In this document: positions 1 through 14,500 of the stretch, piece after piece
Layout: the number at the start of each line of letters is the position of its first letter
Position numbering within the stretch: the stretch's first letter is position 1
Origin: Branchiostoma belcheri
Lineage: Eukaryota > Chordata > Leptocardii > Amphioxiformes > Branchiostomatidae
Length of the DNA: 64,000 nt
Direction: 5' to 3'
Assembly: GCF_001625305.1 (NCBI RefSeq)
Contig: NW_017803824.1
Span: 2,940,960-3,004,959, forward strand
Notes under the pieces: generated by a model
What the model was told of the DNA's origin: nothing
Databases searched by the model: none
The model's input: the letters and a program-made list of their open reading frames with translations, nothing else
Position numbers and translations under genes: made by a program

Positions 1-3000
1 TCAGGCAAGTGATGTATCCAATTTGTACAACCAAAGCAACTCAGGTAGAGTGCAAATATCATTCTGTATGACATAATTTGTATTATCGTTACAGTTAGAA
101 ACCAATATTTTGTTCATTATGTTCGTGAGCTAGCCAAATCGGCTGTAACATTACTGTTAAAGTTTTGTAGTAGTCTTGTCTTTTCTGTAAAGCTGTAGTG
201 ATTGACATGTGGTCATGCTAGCCACTATTTGCCCTGTTTACCTGTTTGTTTGGGAGTAAACATTGGGCGGAGCTCTGTGCTATTGCAAACTGTTGTAACC
301 TACAGACTACAGAACGCTTTATCGTGGCAAGACCCAACCCCCCAATCCGCTTAAGCAGATTAGGGTCAATTATTGACATATTTCTTCCCCTTTATAATGA
401 GACACATGGCCCAATTAGCCAGACATAGATGGAACCTGCTAGATAACCCCTTGTAATTAGATGAAATTCCTCCAGTTCTCAATAAGTTGGTGGTGCAATC
501 CCGTCATTCAACCACAACAGTAGCTCGGGGCCAAGCGAGGGTCATCAAAGTGCTCATTACTGCACCGATATGGAAGCCCAGAAAGTAGGTAGTGTTTATC
601 TACTTTCTCACAATAGCCAAGATGCGAGTCGTTAGAGTCTCCGAAAGCCTGAAATTATGCTCGTTATTGTTAAAACCCTTTGCCCTTTTAGGTTTTGTCT
701 TGAGGGCTGCGGAGCTGAGTATGGTTATTACCCTGCTTAACTACAGTATTGGGTGTGCGTAGCGGGATGGGCCGCTGTGATGTATAATTTGCAGAGGATT
801 AAGCGAATGCTTCAAATGGCTAGGAAACACCTGTGCCTGGCATCCTGTTTGCTAGATATCAGGTAAGCCAGGTGGACGTACGTTTTCTGATGTTTTGCAA
901 AATGTTGTGTCAGGGATTCGGGTGGTTTTTCTGGGTGTTACCGACCAAACTGCCTGGATTTGCCAACAAACTCTAACTGAAATTCGGGTAATTCCAGGTT
1001 AACTGGACTTTTCTCTCCAAATTACCAAATGTGCTGCCAGGATTGCCATCCTTAGTACGGTCGTTACCAGGGGGACTTGTCCTAACTACCAGGATTTCCC
1101 GATGAATTTTAACTGAATTTGCTGTAATTCCAGGTAAACTGCAGGCTTGCGATTGGGAAACATCATTTGTCGCTTAGGAGAAAGAAAGGCTCCAAACGTA
1201 ACTACCAGGATTTCCTAACGACTTCAGACTGATTTCCAGGAAAAGTAGCCTGTGGTACACTGAAAAGGGAAGGTTCATCCTAGTTTTAGTAGTTTTAGCC
1301 GAGAGGAGACTCCAGTAAAGTCTATGATAAGTTGGAGGGTCTTGCGGTGCTAATGGTCACCTGCCCAGAGCTCAGCCTGAGCTTACACAGGTGCGGGGTC
1401 GGCTGTGTGGTAATGAGAACAGGTTTGGCCAAGATTTACGGTGACCTGGAAATTGTCCGGGTCAGATTATGGCTAGGATTACAGCCTGTCAATAAAGGGG
1501 ATCGTTGTCATTAATTCGGAAGTGCATGTCACGCTTGGTGAATATTTAATTCACAAACATTGCGAGTGTGTAACCGGCCTGTCTGTAACAGCACCACTAG
1601 AACATCTTGGGCCTTGGCATGAAAGATGATTTTCATTTGAGGCCTTCCAGGGTCAGACAGTGTAGATGCATGTACAGGTACCAATGATTGATGACTCAGG
1701 TATGCAGGGTTCTAGCTAGCACATTTCTGCATATCGTGTGACTTCCAAAAGGTCAAGAGTACAAGTTGTCTATCTGAGACTTGCTCCTGAAAAGTGTTGC
1801 AGTCATTACAGGACCAGAGGATGTTTTTAAACTGTGGTTCTCCATTCATTATGTCCGCTTAAAAGAGCAAGAGGAATTTCCCCAGTACATAAAAGTTCTA
1901 TATACCACGCACAGCATCTGTTCATCTTGTCACAACCAGTGGAAGATGGGCTTTGCTGTAAGCTAACTGGGATTGAGATATATTTCTTTTTCACTGGCCA
2001 GAATGATCACCCAATCCGTTTACTAGCTTCCACAGCCAAACTGAGGACTCCCTTCTGAAACATCTTTACCAAGTTCAATAGATCTTTCCAATCAGGCTCA
2101 GTGTTGTCTGTCATTCTGTGGCTTGGAACAGAGCTGATAAGTGTTAACGTGGGTTTATGGGATCCACTGTTGATGGCTTCTGAGTCATTGAATGGGGAAA
2201 GAATGCCTCCATTAAAGGGATCATATAATTAGTCCATCTGCCATACTTAACCATTGCGTCAGGACATAGCTCTTTCCAACCTGCAGGTGCCAAGGTTTCA
2301 CAGTGGAAACAAAATCGCAAAAATAGATATTCTCTTGTTGTAAAATTTTAAATGTACTGTACACTAAAGAATCAATTTTTCAATGGGCTAGCAGGCCTGT
2401 CTGCCAGACAAGAAGAGACTGATGGAATGTTGGCTTGCCTGCAGTGCAGGGGTATCCTGCTGGGGGTACTTGATACTTCAGCTTGGTTGTGTGCTTTACT
2501 GTATTGGCAGTAAACTATATGGAGAGGACATGCTGTACTCTAGATCATATAGCACATTAAAAATTTAGCACCAGTCAGTCTAGTGAAGGGAAACTAATAT
2601 CAAATGGACATTCTTTCCCTTCTTTTTCTAGGGTAGTATGTTTTCAATAAAATCATTTTTAAGTATTGGCTGTTTAAGTCATGTTGTTTTGATATCGAAG
2701 ACCACTTGAAAGCCAGGGTGATCTCTGCTTCATCTTGATTTCATTTGTAACGCAAGAACCAAGTAAATTTTCATATCTATCTTTTACGTGGACAAAAATG
2801 AAGAAAAGTGGGATTAAGTCAACCATTACTTCCCCCTTGATATCTCATTACCAAAGCTCATACGGCTTTGAATGTTTCTCATTACCACCTAACTCAATTG
2901 CAGTGTATACATAATGCATGGTTTAGACCTTAATTCCTCTAATCTGTTTGGAGCAGCAATATATTTGATGGTGGAAAGGCTACAAAACATGTTTGGGCAA

Positions 3001-5250
3001 TTCAATTAATATGATAGCTATGATACTTGCAAGTCCAGTCATGGATTTCTCTTCCTCCCTATAACAGATATGTTTGAAGTTAGGAACCAAAGGTTGGGAT
3101 GTCGCAGTTCTAATATGCCAGATGTTGCTGCAAGGTTTGTATTATCGTTGCCACAATGCTCTCATTACTTGCCCTCTGGTCTACCTTTGCCTTTGGGATT
3201 TATCTGCGAGCTGATACAGTGAGGGGTGCGGATGGTTGCACAAGGACAGGTACTGTTTGCGAGACAGACAAACAATAGGCAGTGCGAGGGGAAGCGGGCT
3301 GTTTGACGGATATTCTGTCACCTGCCTTCGGTGCAGACATACGTCTGGACAGGGGTCATTAAATGTCTTTATCTTCTGCTGGTGAGGTGTTCAGGACTAC
3401 ATGCCCTTCCGCTAGTTACAAGGACAAGTATGGGGACTCACGGAAGGTCTCTTGTTTTGCTGCGGTGGCTGCTTGTTTTAAAACGGTAAGATTCTGACAT
3501 GGTTCACTGTGCTTGTATATCTTGATTTTCTCTAACTAATTTTAGAAGTAGTCTCAAGTCTTGAGTTTTTGTTCCTGTTGGAAAATGTAAGAGGCTAGTA
3601 GGCTTTTCAAATACAGTAAAGTTATTTGCTGAATAGGGTCTCCACTGAGGCAAGGCTGGTACAAGAAGCCTTCCAGGTATTTTGTCTTCTGAAGTTTAGG
3701 TGTCAAAAGTTTTGAGGCGTTACTCTGTGATGAGGTTTCGCACCGGCGCACAGACTTCAACAGGTTATTAGGAAGCAAAGAGAGGAGTTCCCAACAGGCT
3801 CGCTGTGTTTTTGAGTAATGGTGTTATCTTCTCTTGGTAGGCATCCGGGAAAGCTTGTGGGATATTGATGGTGACAGGGCCATGACAGTGACGGTTTTAT
3901 CACGCACAGTTTATACACTGAACCCAAAACTTTGACATTTCAAGGAGTGTATATTGGGGATTTAGGTACAAGATATTCAAACATAACCTGACAGCCCGAC
4001 AGGTTTGGTTGGAATCTCCACACCCCGGAATCTCTTCCGAGGATACGAGACGTGCCAAATATCAATTATACCCTCGCTTGTGAATTAAGCGGCAGAAGGA
4101 TGTTGCTGACATTTGGAGAGTGGCCTTTAAACGTGGATTGCTGCGAGATTTATGCCGATTGGCGATGATGAGACATCACACCCTGCTGCTCCCATGTATA
4201 CATTTTCCACCAACTTGGCTCCCATCCTTGCGTGTAATTCAGGAGCTGATCATTCCATCCTCCATCTGTTGGAACATGTAGGGGGAATACTGTTTAACAC
4301 TTGATTACCTTCAATTTAGGGTGCAAGGAGGGGCCACCGCCCAAAAGGTGCCAGCTGGCACAGGTTGGCTGGGGAGCGCTTTCATTTGCTCCGACCTGAA
4401 TGTAGGAAGGTGGGGGAATTCCTCCTGCCTACAGACCAATTACCTACCAGATTGCCTTGTAGTCGCCGAGTCTGTGGCTCCTGTTAAGCTTTTCTGCGAA
4501 AACACCCACCTACACTAGCAGCGTGCAGTGTCATCCCTACGTTGATTAATACCTTAAGGGAGAGGAATGATGGACTGCAACGCGTCGCTGTGAAAAGTGT
4601 GGCCGCAGTGAATGGGGGCCTGAGTTTATTGTTCCTCATTCAGTGGAATGCTGGCATGGCTCATTAAGAGTCATTACCGTTGACCTTGCGGTGTTGTGAG
4701 ATGTTCGTCAGCGTGGTAATTGCCGGTGCTTCTTTGCTGATTGAGTCTCAAGGCCTCCTGAGTAACAGGCCCATCCTCTCACCTGGAGGTGTACATTTCA
4801 CAGACGTGGGACACTGTCCTAATTTGATATCCTGAAAGTACCTTGCTGGGGTCCAAGGTTACTGTCGAGTGTTTCCTTACAAAATGCTGTTTTTGGTGCA
4901 CTGTGCACATCTGTTTCTTTGGTTCTGTTACCTCATGGGAGGGGGATACATAAAATTGTGTCCTAATTTGATCCTAAAAAGTAATTAGGTTATTGCGTAT
5001 TATATTTTCCTGCTGTTTGATGTATTTCTGTGATAATATACAGCTTTTCTAACATGAAATTTGTCTTAAGTTCTCATCTACAAGTATTCTTATTGCCTTG
5101 AGTGCTAAGAAGAATTTTGAAAGTCAATAATTTTTCTTCAGAACATCCTTGACAAGTGCTGCTTTTGATTCAAGTACCTGAGATTACATATCCAATTAGT
5201 TGGAGACTTGCCATACTAATATGAATTGTTATTGTGTTTCCTCTCTGCAG
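1..5250. other. Non-coding sequence upstream of the first teneurin coding exon
   Basis: No reading frame with convincing composition and no RNA gene seen. Because the exon at 5251 starts with a splice acceptor, part or all of this is intron of the teneurin 5' UTR, and untranslated first exons cannot be located from sequence alone. Confidence 0.6.
940..1245 (+). repeat. Degenerate repeat, three units
   Basis: CTACCAGGATTTCC followed by an AACTGAATT-type stretch and AATTCCAGG recurs near 950, 1083 and 1200 with substitutions. Non-coding. Confidence 0.5.
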
Positions 5251-5590
5251 ATATTCCTACTGATTGCTGCTAACTTGACGAGACAGATGTGGCCGCAGTG
5301 AGCATCCACCTGACGACGTAACAAGTACTACTGTACATAGCAGGGACCTGAACTGCCCGACAAAGCAATTGCAAGATGGAGAAACGGAGCAAGTACAGAT
5401 CACGGGGAAGCCTGCCCCGGGACAGGGTTGCTCGCTACAGCTCTTCTGCGGACGTAGTACAGCGAACACAGGTCGTGTGGATATAGTTCTGACGAGACTC
5501 TGAAAGCGTACGAGAAATACGGCAAATACGACAAATACAATGACAGATATGACCCTGCTTCTGGGGACAGGACAAGCAGATCTAGTGCAG
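5251..5590 (+). CDS. TENM: Teneurin exon with 5' UTR, start codon and a frameshift
   Basis: The acceptor CTCTCTGCAG ends at 5250 and the donor CAG|GTTAGT follows 5590. 5251-5375 is 5' UTR, so at least one non-coding exon lies upstream. ATG at 5376 opens MEKRSKYRSRGSLPRDR then RYSSSAD, resembling the vertebrate teneurin start (basic, then SSSAD). That frame hits TAG at 5484 after 36 codons. The family match resumes in the +1 frame, open from 5458 to the donor, reading YSSDETLKAYEKYGKYDKY (vertebrate teneurins have SSSETLKAY here). One surplus base near 5454-5483 explains it. The downstream frame joins the next exon in phase. An assembly indel, a polymorphism or true inactivation are the options; the first two are likeliest because everything downstream is intact. 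Confidence 0.85.
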
Positions 5591-8500
5591 GTTAGTAACT
5601 TTTGCATATTTTGCTTTAACTTTAAAGATTGTTTTTAAAGATGATTTCAAACCTCTGTTATTAGGTAAGTAAACATCAACTTAGGAAAACTTGACCAGCA
5701 GCTGAGTAAGATTTGTAGTCATTTTTGTGAAAAACTGAAGAATAAGTTACAGTACTTTATTGCTTAGTTGTAGCTGCAGTTAATTTTCATTAAGATGTTT
5801 TGTCTGAGCACCTGCTGGAATCAAAGTAGGATATGCGTTTGTAATCCTGAGCATTCATTTGATGTAATACAACCAGCCAGCACAGCATACCCTAAAAGCT
5901 AGTATATTACATCAAAGGGCAGGTATGGCAGTTGATACATAATCCAAATACACCATCCCAGACAATTTTGACAGGTATGGTACATACAAGCCATTCACCC
6001 TTTGCCCACCAAATCCCTAGTTTGAAATCACCACGACATTTGTAATATTTCAATGTTTTCTCAAACAGAGGGAGGCGTAATCTCTCCGATATATTTCAAC
6101 TTCATGAATATTCCACTCAACCCCAGAGGGGCTCTATATTTTTGGTGCGTGCTGGAGAATGGGGAGCGATCCACTTGTAGCAGGCCCTCAATGGGGTGTA
6201 ATCATGTTCTGGGTCGATCCCGCGAGCCTGTTGGAATCCAAATGGCAGCAGATTTTCCCGGCAATGTTGCCTTGAGTGTGGATCTGCATGTAGATTTGGA
6301 GGGGCTTGGGCACGTTGAGCTATGAGAAAGATTTGTTATTGGACTACGAAATGTGATACTGAAAAGATTTTGCGTAGGATAAGCTGTGTGCATTTTCTGT
6401 TGTTTTTAACTGGAAGCGCTTTAAGCCTATACCATTTATAAGTTGGGTATTGCAATTGCCTCAGGGTAAGGTAGACCTTAAAAGTACTTTGTAGGATTAA
6501 ATCATATCTTAATGGACTGAAATATGGACAATTATCTTGTGCAAGATGAAAGCTTTGCTGAAGAAGTACTTTGTTTTACTTAGATATTAGATTGATTTGT
6601 TTTATAAATCATGGTTGGTAGGATTTCATCATTTTTGTGCCCGTTTTGCAAAGTAGATGCAGGATTTATGTAAACAGGCAGTAATGATGCTGTTTGAAAA
6701 ACCATTACAACAAAGCCAAATCATTAACTTGTGGTAGACCAACATTAAACAGTCAATATCAAAGGCATTCAAACAAAGTACTTGGAACATCTGGCAAATG
6801 CTCCAGAGGAAAAGGGGCCTCTATCATACCAGCAGCCTTCTCAAAACAAGCCGGCTACCGGCGAAAATCGCCGCCTACTCAAATTTTTGCGCCGGCTACT
6901 TTCGTCAAAATTTTCAAATTTTTGCGCCGGCTACTTTCGTCTAAATTTTCAGAAAAACAAGTAAGCTCCGTTACATTTTCTCACAAACTTCACCGGCTCA
7001 TTTCTTCTGACGAACTTCAGACAAATTTCTGCTAGCTTTCTGGATCTGAAAACTGCTTCTTTCTTAGCCTCCTGTGCAGATTTCTAGAGCACGAGTCAGC
7101 GTTTGCTTCTACGAGCGGCCCGCGGCCGGCCAGAGCGGCCGAAACTTTACGGGGGAGGGTCTTGTTCGGGGCTCGAGTTGTATCCGCGGAGCTGTATCGC
7201 TCGAGCTAGGCGGAACTTGCTTCGTAAACTCGTTGCTCACGAAAATTATCAAGCCGCTACCTTCCCAACTTCTCCCGGCACTAGTAACATTCCTGCTACA
7301 AATAACTAGTACAAATCACGTCAAAAAATATCAAGACATGTATAGAAGCGTGTTCATATCTTTCATACACAGAGACAAATTTTCAAAAACAAATCGCCAT
7401 CAGCGAGATTTCACAGCTGTTTCATTCATCAAAAGTTCTTGTCGATCGTAAAATGATCACTCATCTGTTGTCTCCACTAGTGTGGCATTTGTAGCTTAAT
7501 CACGGCTAGCCAAAAATCAGCGTCAAAACCCCGGAATAAAAACACGCACACTCCGCTTCGCTGTACAAAAACAGGAGCTTTCAGGCGCCATCTTGTCATG
7601 AATATGAAGTAGCAGCGTGCAATCGACGCTGTGATTGGTTCACCTCACATTACCTGCATTCTGATTGGATAAGCGATGTGGCGAGCAGCCGGCAGCGCGG
7701 GAAGATTTTTCTTCGCCGGCAGGCTCTCGCCGGTGAAGAAGAGACACATTTACGCTGCTTTCTACGTTTTTCTACGACTACTAAGCAACATCCTATTAAA
7801 GAAATACATAATTAAAAGAATTTTCGGGAAGATGTATATTTCTCTACGTCGATTTTTTGGCCATTTTCTCGTAATTTTCTTGTTCAAGGAACCCGGAAGT
7901 CAGTGTACCGGGACGCGGGGTGAATTTCCATAGGGCATTTATGGATCGCACCCCGCTAGAATTAAACCGTCAAAACAGAAACAAAACTTCCAAAAAGCGA
8001 AACTGTGACATTTTTTCACATCCCAATGATTATGTTTTCGATCAAATTGACATTTAAATATGCTTTCTTTATTTTTCTGCATTTTGTGGCCGGGCGCAAG
8101 GACCGCGCGTAATACGATCGGAGTGGCAAACAATTTTAGTACAGCCTTTTTCCGGAATTATTTGTGCACGAACAGTAAATTTTGGAGCCACAAGATTGCC
8201 ATAAAAGCTGCTCAGAATGTACCAAAAACGATGTTTAGGGGTCTAATTTTTACGATTTCCTCCGGGGGAGGCCCCCCGGACCCCCCCGACGGAGGGGGCC
8301 ACCCCCCTCCCGTACCCTCCCCCTGCGAGCCGCTGCGCGGCTCGCTTCGAGCCACTTCGTGGCTCGCCTGCTACTTTTTCTTATCAGCCACCTACTCTAA
8401 ATTTTTTTGAGAAGGCTGACCAGCCTTTGATTTTCAAAGAATGGGCTTCCATAAAAGCTTTAACCTCCCTCTTCTTTGGCCTTTTTTCTAAAGGGATAGT

Positions 8501-11500
8501 TTTTGAACTCACCTACGGAGCATGTGGCACACGGGTTTATAAGTCTTATGGGGGCAGGATTTGTCAGACCATACAGGCAATTGCACTGATTGTAGCTTAG
8601 TAGATCCGGCCCTCTTAGTCTTTCTTGCATGTTTAATGACTGTGATTAGGGATTGACTGCAGGAGAATGCTGAAGCCCACTCAACATATGGCAGATGAAG
8701 CCCCGTCATTGTGCCAGGGACATCGGGTTTTCCAGGCCTCTTCTTGTTGCTGAGGAAACCCGATTGTCATGGAAATATTCTCCCTGACACCAACGTGACC
8801 ACAAGAGGTCCAACATTTCCTGGCTTGTGGACTCCAGACATTCCAGTTTTTATCTTCTGTGGTTTACAAACTTGAAGTCAATAAAAAAACACTGCCACTT
8901 CCCGAGATTTCCCTCCTGGTAATAGATTAAGAATCTCAAGGGGGCACTCAGGAAATAATCGATGATTGTTTTTGTGCTCATCCCCATTTTCAGTAATGGT
9001 ACATGCCCTATTGTGTGACCTTATTACAGGGTAGGGGGATGGACCAACAACCAGTATTTGTGTAAAGTACACAGGCCAGGACAGTACGCACACATGTGGA
9101 GAACACACAAAAACTTGACACAGTTCTGTGCATCCTCACACAACAGTCTCTCCTCTGTGTTGTTGTCTCGTGTGTAGGCACGGATGTGACTCTCACCGCA
9201 AACAGCCCACGCAATAGTTCGGACATCGGAGCTGCCTACATTCCAAGCTTTGTCAGCGGAGCAGAGGGTGACGAGGACACAGACGGGGAAAACTTTGACT
9301 CCAACTTGGACGAACTCGCTAAGGTTAGTTCTCACTCACAATCACTTCATTAGTCCAGATTCTAGAACACTTTTTCCTTCAGTTGTTTGCACAGTTGATG
9401 AGTGCTGTTTGTCTGGTAGCGCCTCTCCAATAGGATTACCCGAAACACTTCCTTTTTGTTAGGTACTCTTGGCCTTACTACACGGAAATTGCACCAAAAA
9501 TAGCAACCATAGACATGGACCTTTCAGTAGAGCTAAAGTTACTCTCTAAAGAGTTCCTGAAATGCCAGCTAGGCTTGTTTTTTTCTCTATGAGATACTCC
9601 TTTTTACTGAAAGGAAATTGTCAAAGAATAACAAACATCAAAATGGAATTTTCATGAAATCCAATGTTTTTCTAGCAACCAGTTTTGAAATGGAAACTAG
9701 TCAAGGGAGGAGCCATATGCTGCCTTTTTTCCATCACACAAGAAGAACATGTTGCCTTTCAGTTTGAGCAGCTGCACTTTTTAATCCTTTCATGTACTAC
9801 AAAACATACAAAAGGCACAAGGGGAAGGCATTCTTTTCAACAGGGAAAACTTGCCACGACAAGTAAAAACAACCAGAAACTCAGGATCAAATAGTTGAAA
9901 GTTTTGGTTGGCAAACTTCACTTCTAACTGCCATCAAGGGAAATCATCAACAATGCTTGTTATGTCATTATCTGTGTAACCTGTTTAGCAAACTCTGCTT
10001 AATTCACTTATGAAGGTTGTAGCACATGTTCGTGTCAGTGACCCTAATTCCCCGGACCAGAACTAGGACGTCCATACTTTATTGAATTATTTCATCGACA
10101 AAAGATTGTAGCAAATGGTTTCTTTTTTTGGAGAAGATTGAAGGGAAATATTATGGATGTCTCACTCCTGTGGGTTGAAAGCTGTAGGCCTTTCTGGAAG
10201 ACAAATGATCAGATTTTCTTTTCGTGCCGGTGATTTTCTACAAGAGCCGTAAGTGCAGTTATATATCCCACTGGTGGAAACCAGTTCCCGCTAGCTTTCT
10301 CCCAACTAGTAGAGAGTAATGGCCTCTCCCATCGCTTCCCGGCCAACTTGGACAACATCCATCACACATGGATAACCCCTGCATTTCACCGCAAGATAAA
10401 TGGATTTTTTTGACAAGTGTAATTCTTCCTACCGTGCGGGCTTCGTATCTGTTTAGTGCAGCGGGGGAAGACGCACGCCCACCGAGGAACAGACAGACAG
10501 TGATAAAGACGTACTCCTGGAACATACGTCAAGAAAGAACTCTTCCACATCATCGGTTTATTGATTGAAGCCCGCTGCGGGCTACAGTGTATAATTTCAT
10601 GCAACCTCCCTCTCCTCTGACATCAAAGAAAATGTTCTGGATGTGACGGTTCATGAAGTCTTGATTGACAGGGACCCGGCAACTAAACATGTGAGCAATT
10701 TCGGCATCATGTCAGAACTTTGCGGTGATCGAACCCCGCTAAAAAAGTTCAATACCTGACATTCCGCCCTTTGTTGATGGTGATGTTAAGTAAACTGAAG
10801 CCAGGCACATTTGTACTGTAGTCATTTGCAGCGACCTCTGCAAAGTAACCAAGGGCTGCCCATTCATTTTGTCAGGAAGTGCTTAGTTATGCAAAAGGTA
10901 TTCCTTTCAAAGTGCCCCGCGTGTTACGCTTGAGTTCTGCCATTTAAAGTAACAGAATCGCAGGAAAGTTTCATCACTTCCGAGTGAATGGAATTTTCCT
11001 GCACGTCAAGAGGCTCTTCAGTACTGAAAGTGGGTAAAAGTTACTCATCTGGAAGGAATAATAGTCTCAGTATACGTTAGACTGCGCTTGGGAGTGATGA
11101 TCTCACTGTAAATATTTGATTGGGTGGCATTAGTGCCTTCCTGTGTACACACCACTGCTTTGTGCGCTTTGTGAGTATCGCGTAAATATCAAACGGCCCA
11201 CATGTCCTACGTGTGAACACAGGACAATTATACATTTGGCAGCAACACCTCTAGTTTATCAAGAGGTGATTTTTGCTAACAGACCGTGGACGAATCAATA
11301 TGGCCGAAGCCCTACATAGTCGACTCCCTGCAGGGTCTGTGGGTTTTAAAAGGTAAATGTGAGGCCCTTCGTTTCAAAACGACTGGAAGTATGGGTCTGT
11401 ATCAAGTCAATTTATCAGCCAGGCCTTTATGCTGGGAAACTACCAGTTCCACATGCTGGCACTTCTGCCCTTTCTCATGCAAATCCGACGAAATTTTGCC

Positions 11501-14500
11501 AAGAAGTAACCAACCAGTCAAGAGACAGACTGGCAGCAAGATGGCCTACTTGTAGTCTTGTTTGTGATGATATCTCTGTACTCTCACTCTTTCCCTTCTT
11601 ATGTGTGTACTCTCTTCCCTTGATTCTGCCTCCCATTGAGAAGAAAGGATACATTCAGGTAATGAAGTCCCTTTCTTTTCACTGATGTAAGAGTTATGGT
11701 TATGACACCTCAAAGTTGATTAAGACCTGTCTCTGGGTTTGTATTTGGTACCAAATGCACCCCTAAAGACATCAGTTGTTGTAAGCCAGAACATAATTTC
11801 CAATTTTACCCATTTACTGCTGTATGATAAAATATGATTGGAGAGGATGTAAGCAGACAGAATTTCTGGCCATTCCAGCTGGTGTAATAACACATAGTGG
11901 TAAGCAATTTCGGGAAGTTGAGCCTGCAATACATCATATATTCCATATGGATGAACATATCATTATTTTCCTCTTCATCCCATATGTACATGTAGATAAG
12001 GGTCCCAGCTGGTACAAGTGGATCAAACCCATGTCCATAAGTCATTCCTGCTCTTACGTGTATGTGCACTCTCCTATCTTGTTTTCGAGCTTGTCGTACG
12101 TCTTTTTTTGTCTCATTTTCGGGCGGAAGCGTACGTGTAGTTTGTCAATTATGCACTTTGTTCACAATTATTCGCCGAGGAGGCTTACTTGCCCTGGACC
12201 CACGGTATGCACGTCAATTTATTTCCCTTTTCACTCTGCCGGGGCTCTTACGTCTTTTTGAAGTGTACTGAATTTGTTACTGTCAGAGAGGCTGTGCACT
12301 GCGTTTATCTGGATTATGTGGCTACAGATATTATATGCCTGGCCTTCTAGGAATTATAATGAGCTCTGTAGACGTAATACTCAAGTTCCTTGTGAGACAG
12401 GCTATTACCAAAGTAATTTCCAAGCCCCTATCACAAGCCTTGCTGCTGCTAGTCACAAGTTTCATCTCTCTTTGTGGTTCTGGGAGATAAAAAGGTAGAG
12501 GCGGCAACTGTATTGGAGACTTGCTTCACCAGAATAATTGATTTTCCTCCCTCATTCATACGTTGCTAGCTGGGGCCTGGAGGCTTGACAGAATTTCTGC
12601 AGGAGTGGTGTTCAGTTAGAGACGGGCTCCCGGCTGGTTAGGTCAGCAGACTCCGACGTCTTGCTGCTGTTCTTATGTTGTTTCCCGAATCCTCAGTCTT
12701 TCTCCCAGACAGTTTCTAAGGCGAGGAAAATCCGTAATTGGAGCCCAAATTGACCAGTTTGCGGGGTGCCCTCAGCAGCCTCATTGTGCTGGTGAGAAGG
12801 ACACAACAAAAGCCAGCAGTCAGTCTTGCCTCCAGACAAAACTGACGCAGCGCCCTGTTGCTTGGGTAGGTGGGTTTGCGCTGGATATTCAGAATGTTTA
12901 ACCGACTCGAGGCAGACCGTTGAAGGCGGAGGGAGCGCTACGGTATTTCTTGAGACTGTGAGGTGGCAGGCTGCAACGGTGTCTTGCGTCTTCTCTAGAC
13001 TTTTGTGATTTCTAGCACTCCTCAGTGGAGTTCCATTCAATATAGAGTGCCTAGCTTTTGATTCTTCTCTCCCTGTCCTGTTGTGTTATTCTAGGTCTTT
13101 CCAACCATTGGCTTTATTTCATTTCTTTACAATATCCCTGTCTGAACTGTCATCGTTCCAACATGCATCTTTTAGGGGCTTTCTTGAGGTGTTGACTCCT
13201 ATTGAAATGTGAAATATGTGAATTTTGCTTGTAGCCTGCGTGTTGGAAGTAGAGTTCTGAGCTGATGGTAATTCTTAAATGAGGTCCCCCTATCCCTCGG
13301 AGTATAACAGTTTGGCCAGTGTTGCTGTGTTACTGGTAGTTACTTCAATCCCTTGGATTTCCGTTTGTTTGCATGTATCCATATCATCTTTCCAACATGT
13401 GTTAGTGGGATTTTGTTAGATCCTAAACCCTATTGTAATATGTAATGTGGATTTTTCTCTTTTGTAGGCTATGCGCTACTGGGAGCACCAGAACAAAGGC
13501 AGCAGCAGCGACCCACTGAGAGACTCTGTCCTGTCCTCGGACACAGAGAACGAGGGGCTGGAGGGCTGTGGCGACCGCATGGCCGATGCAGGTAGCGTTG
13601 AAAACATCATCACCTGTGTTTATTGTCGTGAGTTTCGCCATTCGCCATTTTTGGTGGGGTGGTGCGCGGTGGATGTGACAACATACATGTACATGTACCC
13701 CTGTTACTGTAGTGTTAGTTTTCAGTGGCAGTACTGTGTATTATATTTTTACCACTTAAAAGTATAGCAATTTGTATGCACAGCAAATCTCAGAGGCTGT
13801 CTGAAAAACGGTCAGTCAAAACAGTGAGTCAAGCTATTTTTGCTACCATCTGCAACTTCCAACTGTAAATCAAATTGCTGAATCAAAATGTCACCTTTTC
13901 CGGCCTGATTCAAGTCACTGGCAGCACAGCTGCTATATTATTTATATTCCATACTGCTGCATGGAATAACCAGATATTTCTCATTGATTGTCATATATAA
14001 CAGCTAAGTTTCCCCCTAAGCGTGTGAGCCCAGTCGATAGCGAATATGTCTGAGTTGCAGTTTTTGTTACCCATCAAATTATGAAGCACTGCTTTAGGCT
14101 ATCATTTGTTCATTGCAAAATGTGCTCATATTCAACCTGTTGGGATCCCTCCCTTGGGTATATGTGACACCCACAAGGATACTGTACTGTCTTAGGCCAC
14201 ATCAAGATATTTCCTTGGTTTGCAGACATTCTAAGCTAAAAATTAAACCGGGCCTCCTAGGGCCTTCGACTCTAAGAGGAAAAGAATGTTAACCTTGTAA
14301 TTATATGTACCAAGGCATAAACTTGGCCCTCTGTGTTTTTCTGTTAACTTAAATTCTGTTAATCTCAGGACTGACCAATTGAATTAGTGTGGCCATACAA
14401 GAGGACTGTAGTGTGTTATAGAGAGCCCTTTCGTTTGTTCTGTTTTTAGCAAACATTTCAACCACCTGCGCCCATACACAAATATAGAAAGTGAGCACAA

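Noticed and set aside
6694..8410. Several 60-125 codon frames inside the 1.6-kb element as transposase remnants
   Set aside because: None shows a DDE/D pattern or family similarity; they cover duplicated and GC-skewed repeat sequence.
6833..8418. ProtoRAG/Transib-type element, because of the 5-bp target duplication
   Set aside because: Those elements begin CAC; these ends begin CAG and no RAG-like coding is present. The duplication length alone is not enough.
12693..13040. 115-codon - strand frame in a teneurin intron
   Set aside because: Mixed composition, no recognisable domain, no flanking exons in phase; expected by chance in this length of DNA.
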